A stretch of DNA of 64,000 bases from Nocardioides antri (GCF_008373765.1 NZ_VUJW01000002.1:186001-250000), one strand, 5' to 3'. Positions 8,249 through 16,734 are shown, numbered from the stretch's first letter. A program made the numbers and translations. The notes: a model not told the origin generated them from the sequence alone.

Positions 8249-10126
8249 GTGGAGATCGCCCTGCTGCTCGTGGCCATCGCCGTCACCGTGCTCGCAGTCA
8301 CCGCGATCACCGGCCGGCTGGGGATCGCCGCCCCGATCCCGCTGATCCTGGTCGGCTGGGCGGGGTCCTACCTCCCGGGCGTCCCGACGATCCACCTCGA
8401 GCCGGAGGTCGTGCTCCTCGGACTGCTGCCGCCGCTGCTCTACGCCGCCGCCCTCGGCACGTCGCTCGTCGACTTCAACGCCAACCGCCGGTCGATCCTG
8501 CTGCTGTCGGTGGGTCTGGTCGCGTTCACGACGGTCGGCGTCGCCGTCGTGGTGCACGCGATCCTGCCCGAGATCGGGTGGGCCGCCTCGTTCGCGATCG
8601 GCGCCGTCGTCGCGCCGCCCGACGCGGTGGCCGCGACGGCGATCGGGCGTCGGATCGGGCTGCCGCGCCGGATCGTGACGATCCTCGAGGGAGAGTCCCT
8701 GCTCAACGACGCCACCGCGCTGGTCGCCCTGCGGACGGCGATCGCGGCGATCGGAACGACCTCGGTGGCGATGACCTCGGTGTGGGAGGTCGGGCTCGAC
8801 TTCCTCCTCGCCGCCGGCGGCGGGCTGGTCATCGGCATCCTCGGCTTCCTGGTCGTCGCGAAGATCCGCAGGCACGTCACCGACCCGCTCCTCGACACCG
8901 GGATCTCGCTGGTCGTGCCGTTCGCGACCTACATCGCGGCCGAGGAGATCCACGCCTCCGGTGTGGTCGCCGTGGTGGTCGCCGGCCTGCTGCTCGGCCA
9001 CAAGGCGCCGATCCTGCAGACCGCGCAGTCGCGGATCGCCGAGCGGATGAACTGGCGCACGTTGGCGTTCGTGCTCGAGAACACCGTCTTCCTGCTGATC
9101 GGCCTGCAGGCCCACTGGCTGGTCGACGACGTGCGCGCGAGCACGCTCTCCGCCAGCACGATCGTGACGGTCTGCCTGGCGACGCTGGCAGCGGTCATCG
9201 TGCTCCGGCTGGCGTGGGTGTTCCCCGCGCGCTACCTGCTCATCCGCCCCGGGCTCGATCCGACGACCGGGAAGCGGCCGCCCGCGTCGTACACGTTCCT
9301 CATCGGGTGGGCCGGCATGCGCGGTGTGGTCACCCTCGCCGCGGCGTTCATCATCCCGGAGTCGGTGCCGCACCGCGAGGTGCTGCTGATGATCGCGTTC
9401 ACCGTGGTCGCCGGCACGCTCCTGCTGCAGGGGCTGAGCCTCGGCTGGCTCGCGCGCCGGCTGCGCGTGCCGGCCCCGGACCCGATGGACGACGCGCTGG
9501 CGCGGGCGACCCTGCTGCAGCAGGCGTCCAAGGCCGGCTACGCGCACCTCGACGAGCTCGACGCGGACGACGACCCGTACGGCGTCGCCGACCTGATCCG
9601 GCAGCGGATCGAGCAGCGCAACTTCGCGGCCTGGGAGCGGCTCGGCACGACGGCGGGGGAGGAGAGCCCGGCAGCGCTCTACGCGCGGGTGCGCGAGGAG
9701 ATGATCGAGGCCGAGCGCAGGCGGGTGCTGGAGATCCGCTCGACCGGGTCGGTGGCGTCCGAGGTGGTCAGCGACGTGCTGGCCATGCTCGACATCGAGG
9801 AGTCGATGCTCGACGCCGCGGAGCAGGAGCGGGCGGAGGTGGAGGCGGTGCGGGTGCGGACACCGGTCGGCCAGGTGTGCGACCACCTGGCGTCGACCCC
9901 GGTGACGGAGCCGGCCGGTGAGGTCGCGTGTGAGAACTGCCTGGCGATCGGCAGCCGCTGGGTCGCGCTGCGGATGTGCCTCGGCTGCGGTCACATCGGC
10001 TGCTGCGACTCCTCACCCCACCGTCACGCGACGGCCCATTTCCACGAGAGCACCCACCCGGTCATGCGCTCGGTCGAGCCCGGCGAGGACTGGCGGTGGT
10101 GCTTCGTGCACCACCTCACGGCCTGA
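8249..10126 (+). CDS. CPA1 Na+/H+ antiporter with C-terminal UBP-type zinc finger
   Basis: A 625-residue fusion. Residues 1 to about 410 form a multi-helix CPA1/NhaP-type antiporter; the ion-binding N-D pair is in L-L-N-D-A-T-A-L near 150-157 and P-P-D-A-V-A lies near 125-130. A charged cytoplasmic linker follows (about 420-530). The last 90 residues are a zinc-finger UBP domain: C-D-H, C-E-N-C, C-L-G-C-G-H-I-G-C-C, then a His-rich run (H-R-H-A-T-A-H-F-H) and H-P-V-M. In eukaryotes that fold binds free ubiquitin C-termini; its bacterial partner is unknown. The GTG start lacks a Shine-Dalgarno. Confidence 0.88.
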   Translation: MEIALLLVAIAVTVLAVTAITGRLGIAAPIPLILVGWAGSYLPGVPTIHLEPEVVLLGLLPPLLYAAALGTSLVDFNANRRSILLLSVGLVAFTTVGVAVVVHAILPEIGWAASFAIGAVVAPPDAVAATAIGRRIGLPRRIVTILEGESLLNDATALVALRTAIAAIGTTSVAMTSVWEVGLDFLLAAGGGLVIGILGFLVVAKIRRHVTDPLLDTGISLVVPFATYIAAEEIHASGVVAVVVAGLLLGHKAPILQTAQSRIAERMNWRTLAFVLENTVFLLIGLQAHWLVDDVRASTLSASTIVTVCLATLAAVIVLRLAWVFPARYLLIRPGLDPTTGKRPPASYTFLIGWAGMRGVVTLAAAFIIPESVPHREVLLMIAFTVVAGTLLLQGLSLGWLARRLRVPAPDPMDDALARATLLQQASKAGYAHLDELDADDDPYGVADLIRQRIEQRNFAAWERLGTTAGEESPAALYARVREEMIEAERRRVLEIRSTGSVASEVVSDVLAMLDIEESMLDAAEQERAEVEAVRVRTPVGQVCDHLASTPVTEPAGEVACENCLAIGSRWVALRMCLGCGHIGCCDSSPHRHATAHFHESTHPVMRSVEPGEDWRWCFVHHLTA

Positions 10127-10181
10127 TCGCGTCGCGATCACGCCCGGCTCAAGCGGTCGACGAGCCCCCTGGTTCCGGCGT

Positions 10182-10187
10182 TAGCGT
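10182..10187 (+). promoter_or_regulatory. -10-like hexamer TAGCGT for the metallo-hydrolase gene
   Basis: TAGCGT, 5 nt before ATG 10193; leaderless layout. Confidence 0.45.
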
Positions 10188-10192
10188 GAACC

Positions 10193-10831
10193 ATGCGACT
10201 CACCAAGCTCGGCCACTCCTGTGTCCGGATCGAGCACGACGGCACGGTGCTGGTGCTGGATCCCGGCGTCTTCACCGACGCCGGCGCCGTCGACGGTGCG
10301 GACGCGGTGCTCATCACCCACGAGCATCCCGACCACTACCACCCCGACCACCTGCGCCGGACCACCGCGCCGATCTACACGATCACGGCGGTCGCGGCGC
10401 AGGTCAGCGACGGTGCGCCGGACCTGACCGAGCGGGTGACGGTCGTCCGGCCCGGCGAGGAGTTCACCGTCGGGACGGTCCCGGTGACCGCGGTGGGGGA
10501 GCTGCACGCGGTGATCCACGACGAGCTGCCGCGGTTCGACAACACCGGGTACCTGCTCGGGCTCGGCGACACCACCGTGTTCCACCCCGGCGACGCGCTG
10601 ACCGTGCCGGACCAGGACGTCGACGTGCTCCTCGCGCCCGTGTGTGCCCCTTGGATGAAGGTGTCCGAGGGCATCGACTTCGCCCGCCTGGTGGGCGCGC
10701 CCCGCAACGTGGCGATCCACGACCGCACCTACTCGGAGGCGGGCCTCGGCATCGCCGACGGCCACTACGGCCGCTTCCTCGGCGCCGCCGGGCTCGAGTA
10801 CGTCCGCCTTCCGGACGGCGCCGACCTCTGA
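10193..10831 (+). CDS. MBL-fold metallo-hydrolase
   Basis: A 212-residue metallo-beta-lactamase-fold hydrolase of the UlaG-like group (L-T-K-L-G-H-S-C-V-R-I at the N-terminus). The metal-binding T-H-E-H-P-D-H motif is at about residues 42-48; further ligands are H-P-G-D near 127-130 and H-D-R near 180-182. Substrate cannot be assigned; relatives act on phosphodiesters, lactones or N-acyl compounds. Probably single-gene, leaderless and cytosolic. Confidence 0.85.
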   Translation: MRLTKLGHSCVRIEHDGTVLVLDPGVFTDAGAVDGADAVLITHEHPDHYHPDHLRRTTAPIYTITAVAAQVSDGAPDLTERVTVVRPGEEFTVGTVPVTAVGELHAVIHDELPRFDNTGYLLGLGDTTVFHPGDALTVPDQDVDVLLAPVCAPWMKVSEGIDFARLVGAPRNVAIHDRTYSEAGLGIADGHYGRFLGAAGLEYVRLPDGADL

Positions 10832-10847
10832 GGGACGAGCGCCAAGG

Positions 10848-10853
10848 CATGAT
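10848..10853 (+). promoter_or_regulatory. -10-like hexamer CATGAT for the gene at 10860
   Basis: Six nt before the ATG; no Shine-Dalgarno seen. Confidence 0.3.
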
Positions 10854-10859
10854 TGCCGG

Positions 10860-11489
10860 ATGCCCTTGCGCTCCACTCTCGTCGGTGCCGCCTCCGGCAT
10901 CCTCCTGCTCGCCGGTGTCTTCGGCTTCGCCGTCGGACTCCCGGAGGTCGAGGGCGACGAGATCGACGCTCCTGCGGAGGCCGAGGAGCAGGAGGAGGCC
11001 GACGACACCCCGGTCGGCGAGCTGTTGCCCGCGACGCTGCTCGACGGCGCGCTGGTGCGCTACTCCGACGTGCAGTCGGAGTACGCCGCCCTGTTCGACG
11101 AGGTCGAGGGCTACGGCGCCGACACCCTGACCGAGGCGTTCGGCGAGGACACCGCGGTCGGCGTCTACACGACGTCCGACGAGCAGGTGCGCGTCGCGGT
11201 CACGATCTACGCCGGCGGGTCCGGCCTGTTCCTCCAGACCGGCCCACCGGTGCCGCCGGAGCTCTCGGCCAACAACGAGAGCGTCGGCGAGTACTCCCGC
11301 CAGGGCGAGAGCGTGTGCTTCGGCCAGTGGCAGACCCAGGCCTTCGAGCAGAAGGCCCCGCCGTTCCAGGCGCAGTGCCAGCGCGAGGTCGCCGGGCGCA
11401 CGATCAACGTGTACGCCGTACCGGGCATCACCGTCGAGCAGACCGCCGACATCGTGGACGACGTCGTCACCCAGTCCGGGCTGGGATAG
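10860..11489 (+). CDS. Exported or membrane-anchored hypothetical protein
   Basis: A 209-residue protein that I do not recognise. Residues 8-27 form a signal peptide or N-terminal anchor (A-A-S-G-I-L-L-L-A-G-V-F), followed by an acidic low-complexity stretch (about 30-50) and a soluble domain. There are two Cys (in E-S-V-C-F-G and Q-A-Q-C-Q-R) that could form a disulfide outside the cell. No lipobox. The stop lies 15 nt from the convergent sigJ stop. Confidence 0.7.
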   Translation: MPLRSTLVGAASGILLLAGVFGFAVGLPEVEGDEIDAPAEAEEQEEADDTPVGELLPATLLDGALVRYSDVQSEYAALFDEVEGYGADTLTEAFGEDTAVGVYTTSDEQVRVAVTIYAGGSGLFLQTGPPVPPELSANNESVGEYSRQGESVCFGQWQTQAFEQKAPPFQAQCQREVAGRTINVYAVPGITVEQTADIVDDVVTQSGLG

Positions 11490-11504
11490 CGGTTCTGGCG
11501 GGGC

Positions 11505-12380
11505 TCACCGCTGTAGCGACGTCACGTCCCCGAGCCTCTGCAGCTTGTGCGGGTTGCGCATCGCGTAGATCCGGGTGATGCGGCCACCCTCGACGACGAA
11601 GCTGAGTGCCGTGGTCGAGCCGTCCAGCGGGACGTCGAGCCTGGCGCCGGGCAGGCCGTTGATCGAGAGCGGCATGCCGGTGAACTCGACGTTGAGCCGC
11701 CACGCGGTGCCGAGCAACGCCGTGACCTTGTCGGCGCCGCGGACCGGCTTGCGCGCCGCGGCGGCGACGCCTCCTCCGTCGGCGACCAGCACCACGTCGG
11801 GCGCAAGCACCTCGAGCAGCGACTGGAGGTCACCGCCCTGGACCGCGGCGAGGAACTTCTCGACGGCGGCCTTCTGCTCGTCGTGCTTCACCTGCATCCG
11901 CGGTCGCCGCGCGGCGACGTGCTCCTTCGCCCGGTGCGCGATCTGGCGGACCGCGGCCGGCGACTTCCCGACGGCCTCGGCGATCTCGTCGTACGGCGTG
12001 TCGAACACCTCGCGCAGGACGAAGACCGCCCGCTCGGCCGGTCCCAGTGTCTCGAGCACGGTGAGCATCGCGATCGACACGTTCTCGGCCAGCTCGACGT
12101 CCTCGGCGACGTCGGGGGACGTCAGCAGCGGCTCGGGCAGCCACTCCCCGACGTAGTCCTCCCGCCGCCGGGACAGTGAGCGCAGCTTGTTCAGGGACTG
12201 CCGGGTCACGATGCGGACCAGGTAGGCACGCGGGTCGCGCACCTCTGCCTGGTCGACACCGGCCCACCGCAGCCAGCTCTCCTGCACCACGTCCTCGGCA
12301 TCGGCGGCCGAGCCGAGCATCTCGTAGGCGACGGTGAAGAGCAGGCTGCGGTGCTCGACGAACGGATCGCTCACGATCAC
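11505..12380 (-). CDS. sigJ: ECF41-type RNA polymerase sigma factor (SigJ-like)
   Basis: A 291-residue extracytoplasmic-function sigma factor. Region 2 (about residues 7-70) and region 4 (about 110-165) are followed by a SnoaL/NTF2-like C-terminal domain that in ECF41 members regulates activity in place of an anti-sigma factor. The ECF41 signature motifs are visible: W-L-P-E-P between the sigma regions, D-G-G-G, and N-P-H-K-L (usually N-P-D-K-L) near the C-terminus. GTG 12380 overlaps the stop of the upstream CxxC protein gene (GTGA). That gene is the usual ECF41 partner, so the pair should be autoregulated from the promoter at 12999-13025. Confidence 0.9.
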   Translation of the reverse strand: MIVSDPFVEHRSLLFTVAYEMLGSAADAEDVVQESWLRWAGVDQAEVRDPRAYLVRIVTRQSLNKLRSLSRRREDYVGEWLPEPLLTSPDVAEDVELAENVSIAMLTVLETLGPAERAVFVLREVFDTPYDEIAEAVGKSPAAVRQIAHRAKEHVAARRPRMQVKHDEQKAAVEKFLAAVQGGDLQSLLEVLAPDVVLVADGGGVAAAARKPVRGADKVTALLGTAWRLNVEFTGMPLSINGLPGARLDVPLDGSTTALSFVVEGGRITRIYAMRNPHKLQRLGDVTSLQR

Positions 12381-12967
12381 GACCGTACGGCTCCGGCGGT
12401 CGACGGCTCGGCCAGGGGCCTGAGCCCGCACGCCGCGGCGAACCCGTCCGACTCGATGCCGAGCGCGACGTTGCCGCGGGTGGTGAAGTTGGCGAACGCG
12501 ATGACCGCGGTCAGCTCGACCACCGCCGCGTCGCCCAGCTGGTTGCGCAGGCTCGCGACCATCTCGTCGGTGACGGTGACCGGCGTCCGGCTCATCGCCT
12601 CGGCGTAGTCCATCACCTCGCGCTCGAGCGTGGTGAAGACGTCCGACTCCCGCCAGCGCGGCACCTCGCGGGCCTTGTCCATGTCGAGGTTCTTGTTGTG
12701 CGCCTCGAAGTAGTTGAAGTCGAGGCACCACGTGCAGCCGATGTACGACGCGACCGCCATGTGCGCGAACGTCTTCAGGGACTCGTCGCAGGCGTCCCAC
12801 TTCTTCAGCTTGCCGCCCAGCCCGCCCAGGGTCATCAGCACCTTCTGGTTGTGCCAGTAGACGCCGAGGGAGGTCGGCACCTGGCCGAGCGTCTTCTTCA
12901 TCATCCGCTTCAGCAGCGCGCCCTTGAAGCCGGTGACCTCGGCGGCGGGAATCCGGGTGTTGCTCAT
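12377..12967 (-). CDS. Carboxymuconolactone decarboxylase/AhpD-like protein, ECF41 partner
   Basis: A 196-residue all-helical protein of the CMD/AhpD family. The catalytic C-T-W-C pair sits in I-G-C-T-W-C-L-D-F-N with a following His in F-E-A-H-N, as in peroxidatic AhpD-type proteins. Members coupled to ECF41 sigma factors are thought to act in redox or detoxification chemistry; substrate unknown. ATG 12967 has a strong Shine-Dalgarno (GAGGAGGAC) 5 nt upstream; a longer reading frame from 13003 would start inside the promoter and is rejected. Confidence 0.88.
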   Translation of the reverse strand: MSNTRIPAAEVTGFKGALLKRMMKKTLGQVPTSLGVYWHNQKVLMTLGGLGGKLKKWDACDESLKTFAHMAVASYIGCTWCLDFNYFEAHNKNLDMDKAREVPRWRESDVFTTLEREVMDYAEAMSRTPVTVTDEMVASLRNQLGDAAVVELTAVIAFANFTTRGNVALGIESDGFAAACGLRPLAEPSTAGAVRS

Positions 12968-12998
12968 GTCGTCCTCCTCGGTTGCGGTGTCGCCATGA

Positions 12999-13025
12999 GA
13001 CACCGCTCCTGCGGAGGCTGTGACA
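12999..13025 (-). promoter_or_regulatory. ECF41 promoter for the CMD-sigJ operon
   Basis: On the minus strand: TGTCACA (13025-13019), 16 nt, then TGTC (13002-12999), close to the ECF41 promoter TGTCACA...CGTC known for this family. The -10 element is part of an inverted repeat GCGGTGTC-N7-GACACCGC (12984-13006), which could also bind a regulator or form a 5' hairpin. Confidence 0.7.
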
Positions 13026-13026
13026 C

Positions 13027-13064
13027 GTCGGCCTCGACTTGTCGGTCGAGCCCGTCGAGACCCT
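13027..13064. repeat. Intergenic short palindromic repeat (TCGAC/GTCGA family)
   Basis: A run of alternating TCGAC and GTCGA boxes directly after the L,D-transpeptidase stop, of the same type as the ones embedded in nuoD, nuoG and nuoH. Contains GTCGAGCCCGTCGAGACC. Confidence 0.5.
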
Positions 13065-13966
13065 CAGCTCCAGTAGACGACGACCGTGTCGCCGATCTGG
13101 ACCTGGTCGTAGAGCCAGGCGATCCCGTCGTAGTCGCGGACGTTGACGCACCCGTGGGAGGCGCCGTCGTAGCCGACCGCGGCGAAGTCGGGGGAGTAGT
13201 GCACGGCCTGGCCGCCGGAGAAGAACATGGCGAACGGCATCGGCGTGTCGTAGAGGCTCGACACGTGGTCGCGGCTCTTCTGGAAGACGCTGAACACGCC
13301 CTCGCGGGTCGGGGTGAACTCGCCACCGAACCGGACGTCCACCGTCTTCTGGACGTCGCCGTCGACGACCCAGCGCAGCGTGTTGCTGGACTTGTCGACA
13401 CAGAGCACCCGGCCCTCGAGGCAGCGGGGGTCGAGCGCGCCAGGAGCGTTGGTGGCGGTCTGACCGGTGAGCTCGGCCTCGGTCGGCTCGGTGGTCATCG
13501 CGAGGAGCCGGTCGAGCGTGCGCCGGTCGACCTCGCCGGTCACCGGGATCTCCCGCTTGGCCTGGAAGCCGCGGACGGCCGCCTCGGTGACGTCGCCGTA
13601 GAACCCGGTCACGTCGGCGTTGAACCAGTCGATCTGCGCGAGCCGCGCCTGGAGGTCGCGCACGTCGTCCCCGGAGTCGCCGGGAGCGACCAGGGCCGGG
13701 CCGGGCACGAGCTCCGGCTCGACCGGCTCCTCGGGCTCCGCGGCAGGACCGTCGGTCGGGTCGTCGGCGGACTCGTCGGGAGCGTCGGTCGTGGGCAGGT
13801 CCGCGGGAACCTTGGCGTCGGGGCGGTCGGCGACGGGGGTCACGTCCTCCACGGGACGCTGCCACGGGAGGCTCCCGGCCTGGCTAGCTGATCCGACGCC
13901 GTAGGCAAGGCCGCACAGGAGCGCCGCGACGAAGGCGACGATGGTGAAACGACGGACGACGGACAT
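13064..13966 (-). CDS. L,D-transpeptidase with peptidoglycan-binding domain
   Basis: A 300-residue secreted wall enzyme that forms 3-3 peptide cross-links or anchors proteins to peptidoglycan. Order: N-terminal signal/anchor helix (about 7-27), a Pro/Asp/Glu-rich linker (about 35-90), a peptidoglycan-binding-1 domain (about 93-153; V-R-D-L-Q-A-R-L then F-Q-A-K-R-E), and a YkuD catalytic domain with S-H-G-C-V-N-V-R (H271, C273). The ATG has a GAGGAA Shine-Dalgarno. Its stop lies within a short palindromic repeat. Monocistronic. Confidence 0.9.
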   Translation of the reverse strand: MSVVRRFTIVAFVAALLCGLAYGVGSASQAGSLPWQRPVEDVTPVADRPDAKVPADLPTTDAPDESADDPTDGPAAEPEEPVEPELVPGPALVAPGDSGDDVRDLQARLAQIDWFNADVTGFYGDVTEAAVRGFQAKREIPVTGEVDRRTLDRLLAMTTEPTEAELTGQTATNAPGALDPRCLEGRVLCVDKSSNTLRWVVDGDVQKTVDVRFGGEFTPTREGVFSVFQKSRDHVSSLYDTPMPFAMFFSGGQAVHYSPDFAAVGYDGASHGCVNVRDYDGIAWLYDQVQIGDTVVVYWS

Positions 13967-14060
13967 GGGATTCCTCGGGCTTCTCGGGTGCTGCGTTCTT
14001 GGTCTTGTACCGGAGAGGACGCAGCAGCCGCCCCTTTGGTTGCGATGAGTCGCCCGGCAC

Positions 14061-14066
14061 TACAGT
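14061..14066 (+). promoter_or_regulatory. -10-like hexamer TACAGT for menG
   Basis: TACAGT fits TANNNT and ends 6 nt before GTG 14073; leaderless layout. Confidence 0.5.
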
Positions 14067-14072
14067 TCCGGG

Positions 14073-14762
14073 GTGGCCCGCGCAGCACTCGACAAGCAGC
14101 CCGCCGACGTCCGTCGCATGTTCGACGCGGTCGCCAAGCGGTACGACATCACCAACGACGTGCTGTCGTTCGGGCAGGACCGGCGGTGGCGGCGCGAGGT
14201 GCTCGCAGCGGTCGATCCGGCGTACGGCGACAAGGTGCTCGACCTCGCTGCCGGCACCGGTACGTCGAGCCAGCCCTTCGCCGACGCCGGCGCCACCGTC
14301 GTCCCGTGCGACTTCTCGATCGGCATGCTGCAGGTCGGCAAGAAGCAGCTGCCGCACCTCCCCTTCACCGCCGGCGACGGCACGAGGCTGCCGTTCGCGG
14401 ACGGCACCTTCGACGCGGTGACCATCTCGTTCGGCCTCCGCAACATCGTCGACCCGGTCAAGGGCCTCGCCGAGATGCGCCGGGTCACCCGGCCCGGCGG
14501 CCGGCTGGTGGTCTGCGAGTTCAGCCACCCGACGTGGAGCCCGTGGCGCACGGTCTACCTGGAGTACCTCATGAAGGCGCTCCCGGCGCTCGCGAGGACC
14601 GTCTCCTCCTCGCCGGACGCCTACGTCTACCTCGCCGAGTCCATCCGCGCCTGGCCCGACCAGGCCGGTCTGGCCGCGATGATCGCCGAGGCCGGCTGGG
14701 CGAGGCCGGAGTGGCGCAACCTCTCCGGGGGCATCGTCGCGATGCACCGGGCGACCGCCTGA
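14073..14762 (+). CDS. menG: Demethylmenaquinone methyltransferase
   Basis: SAM-dependent C-methyltransferase for the last step of menaquinone synthesis (UbiE/MenG family), 229 residues. The family opening [14 protein letters not shown] is at about 16-29, the SAM loop L-D-L-A-A-G-T-G-T near 56-64, and the signature F-G-L-R-N-I near 121-126. The GTG start is preceded by a -10-like hexamer at 6 nt and no Shine-Dalgarno. Lies just upstream of the nuo operon, whose quinone substrate it completes, but a 331-nt gap with a big palindrome separates the units. Confidence 0.93.
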   Translation: MARAALDKQPADVRRMFDAVAKRYDITNDVLSFGQDRRWRREVLAAVDPAYGDKVLDLAAGTGTSSQPFADAGATVVPCDFSIGMLQVGKKQLPHLPFTAGDGTRLPFADGTFDAVTISFGLRNIVDPVKGLAEMRRVTRPGGRLVVCEFSHPTWSPWRTVYLEYLMKALPALARTVSSSPDAYVYLAESIRAWPDQAGLAAMIAEAGWARPEWRNLSGGIVAMHRATA

Positions 14763-14800
14763 CCGTTCGCGAACCGGCGTCCGGCCTCTGCGGGGCGCGT

Positions 14801-14887
14801 GGAATACCCGGTCAACGTCCTTTCCCACGGGTTGTCGGCCACTGCAGAGGCGGACAACCCGTGGGATACCCGGTCGACCGGGTATCC
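14801..14887. repeat. Nested intergenic palindrome between menG and nuoA
   Basis: Core 14824-14865: a 42-nt near-perfect palindrome with 13-bp outer arms CCCACGGGTTGTC / GACAACCCGTGGG, centred on CTGCAG with two mismatched pairs. It is flanked by GGAATACCCGGTC (14801-14813) and overlaps a perfect 22-bp palindrome at 14865-14886 (GATACCCGGTC plus its complement). ATACCCGGTC thus occurs twice in direct and once in inverted order. It could end menG transcription, though no T-run follows, or be a mobile repeat unit. Confidence 0.8.
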
Positions 14888-15093
14888 CGCCCCCCACCCA
14901 CCCCATCCCCCTGAATTAAGCCACGCCTCCGTGAGGTAAATCCCCAGGTCAGCGGCGTATTCCGATCCCCCGCACCCCGTTGTGCGAAGGCCGCCGCGGG
15001 GTGGCAGTATGTGTGCCGCGCCACTCGTGATTACTTTCACAAGATCACGATCCGGGCGCTGGCGCAGGGCCCTCGCACGGGAAGGGGAGGCAG
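14888..15093 (+). other. nuo operon leader region, no gene seen
   Basis: About 200 nt without a credible ORF. It starts with a C-rich run and contains a Rex-like site (15025-15042) and, just before nuoA, a GGGGAGG Shine-Dalgarno. I cannot place the nuo -10/-35 with confidence. Confidence 0.5.
15025..15042. promoter_or_regulatory. Rex-like redox operator upstream of nuoA
   Basis: TCGTGAT-TACT-TTCACAA matches the Rex palindrome TTGTGAA-N4-TTCACAA at 12 of 14 fixed positions (right arm perfect). Rex senses NADH/NAD+ and is known in Streptomyces to control respiratory genes, so this position in front of complex I genes is biologically sensible. Prediction only. Confidence 0.5.
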
Positions 15094-15450
15094 TTGGAGC
15101 TCTACACACCGGTACTGGTCCTCGCGGCGCTGGCCGCGCTGTTCGCGGTCGGCTCGGTCGCGTTGAGTGCGCTGACCGGGCCTGCCCGCTACAACCGCGC
15201 GAAGCTCGACTCCTACGAGTGCGGCATCGAGCCGACGCCGCAGGCCATCGGGGGGCGCTTCCCGGTGAAGTACTACATCACCGCGATGCTCTTCATCGTC
15301 TTCGACATCGAGATCATCTTCCTCTACCCGTGGGCCGTGCAGTTCGACGCCATGGGCTGGTTCGGGCTGGTCGAGATGGTCGTCTTCATCGCCACCGTCT
15401 TCGTCGCCTACGTCTACGTATGGCGCCGCGGCGGCCTCGAGTGGGACTGA
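15094..15450 (+). CDS. nuoA: NADH-quinone oxidoreductase subunit A
   Basis: Small membrane subunit of complex I, 118 residues with three helices (about 5-28, 64-85, 90-110). The family loop [11 protein letters not shown], whose Cys lies at the quinone-site loop, is at about 39-49. Starts at TTG 15094 after a strong GGGGAGG at 15085-15091, the best-placed start in this frame. First gene of the complete nuoA-N operon. nuoB follows 10 nt later. Confidence 0.93.
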   Translation: MELYTPVLVLAALAALFAVGSVALSALTGPARYNRAKLDSYECGIEPTPQAIGGRFPVKYYITAMLFIVFDIEIIFLYPWAVQFDAMGWFGLVEMVVFIATVFVAYVYVWRRGGLEWD

Positions 15451-15460
15451 GAGGGAACCT

Positions 15461-16015
15461 GTGGGTCTCGAAGAGAAGCTCCCGAGCGGCGTCCTGCTGA
15501 CCACGGTCGAGGGGGTTGCCGGCTACTTCCGCAAGGCCAGCTTCTGGCCCGCGACGTTCGGCCTCGCCTGCTGCGCGATCGAGATGATGACGAGCGGCGG
15601 TCCGAAGTACGACCTCGCCCGCTTCGGCATGGAGGTCTTCCGGGCCAGCCCGCGGCAGGCCGACCTCATGATCGTCGCCGGCCGGGTCAGCCAGAAGATG
15701 GCTCCGGTCCTCCGCCAGATCTACGACCAGATGGCCGAGCCCAAGTGGGTGCTCGCCATGGGCGTCTGCGCCAGCAGCGGCGGCATGTTCAACAACTACG
15801 CCATCGTCCAGGGCGTCGACCACGTCGTACCCGTCGACATGTACCTTCCCGGCTGCCCGCCGCGTCCGGAGATGCTGATCGACGCGATCCTCAAGCTGCA
15901 CGACAAGGTCAAGGCCACCCCGCTCGGCCCCAACCGGCTCGCCCAGATCCGCGAGCTCGAGGCCGAGGGCCTGGCCGCCCTGCCGACCAGCGACATGAAG
16001 GGTCTGCTGCGGTGA
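15461..16015 (+). CDS. nuoB: NADH-quinone oxidoreductase subunit B
   Basis: Peripheral-arm subunit carrying cluster N2, the last Fe-S centre before quinone; 184 residues. Cluster ligands are visible: the tandem Cys in [18 protein letters not shown], and [11 protein letters not shown] start with GAGAGGGAACCT in front. Its stop overlaps the nuoC GTG. Confidence 0.95.
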   Translation: MGLEEKLPSGVLLTTVEGVAGYFRKASFWPATFGLACCAIEMMTSGGPKYDLARFGMEVFRASPRQADLMIVAGRVSQKMAPVLRQIYDQMAEPKWVLAMGVCASSGGMFNNYAIVQGVDHVVPVDMYLPGCPPRPEMLIDAILKLHDKVKATPLGPNRLAQIRELEAEGLAALPTSDMKGLLR

Positions 16016-16734
16016 CCGACGAGAAGAAGGTCGACGGGCCGGCCGAGGCCGTCGAGCAGCCTGCGGTCGAGCAGTCGCCCGAGAACGTCCCGGCCCCGAC
16101 GGGCGAGGTGCGCAAGATCGGCGAGCGCCACGGCATGTTCGGCGTCACGGGCACCGGTGACACCAGCGGGTACGGCGGACTCGTCGCCCCTGTCGTCTAC
16201 CCCGCGGCCACGGAGCGTCCCTACGGCGGCTGGTTCGACATCGTCGCCGACGGCCTCGACCCGCTCATCGAGTCGGTCGTCATCCACCGGGGCGAGATCA
16301 CCTTCCACATCGCGCCGGACAACCTGGTCGCCGCCGCGAAGCTGCTCCGCGACGACCCGAGCCTGCGGTTCGAGCTGTGCGCGGGCGTCAGCGGCGTGCA
16401 CTACCCCGGCGACACCGGGCGCGAGCTGCACGCGGTCTACAGCTTCCTGTCGATGACCTACAACCGGCGGATCCGGGTCGAGGTCAGCGTCCCCGACGCC
16501 GACCCGCACCTGCCGTCGCTGTGCGGCGTCTACCCGGCCGTCGACTGGCACGAGCGCGAGGCGTTCGACATGTTCGGCCTGGTCTTCGACGGTCACCCGG
16601 CACTGACCCGGATCCTGATGCCCGACGACTGGCCGGGCCACCCCCAGCGCAAGGACTACCCGCTCGGCGGCATCCCGGTCGAGTACAAGGGCGGCACGAT
16701 CCCACCCCCGGACCAGCGGAGGAGCTACAGCTGA
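16012..16734 (+). CDS. nuoC: NADH-quinone oxidoreductase subunit C
   Basis: 30-kDa peripheral subunit, 240 residues. The first 60 or so residues are a charged, probably disordered extension (A/E/V/P-rich). The conserved signature is [10 protein letters not shown] near residues 181-190, followed by [13 protein letters not shown] near 205-217. GTG start overlaps the nuoB stop; ATG of nuoD overlaps its TGA by one base. Confidence 0.94.
   Translation: MTDEKKVDGPAEAVEQPAVEQSPENVPAPTGEVRKIGERHGMFGVTGTGDTSGYGGLVAPVVYPAATERPYGGWFDIVADGLDPLIESVVIHRGEITFHIAPDNLVAAAKLLRDDPSLRFELCAGVSGVHYPGDTGRELHAVYSFLSMTYNRRIRVEVSVPDADPHLPSLCGVYPAVDWHEREAFDMFGLVFDGHPALTRILMPDDWPGHPQRKDYPLGGIPVEYKGGTIPPPDQRRSYS

Noticed and set aside
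8156-9994. A 612-codon frame opposite the antiporter gene
   Set aside because: Low-complexity His/Arg/Asp-rich translation typical of antisense frames; the antiporter on the other strand is certain.
13041-13064. Rho-independent terminator of the L,D-transpeptidase gene
   Set aside because: The TCGAC boxes could pair, but there is no T-run and the same words occur inside coding regions, so a repeat family is the better reading.
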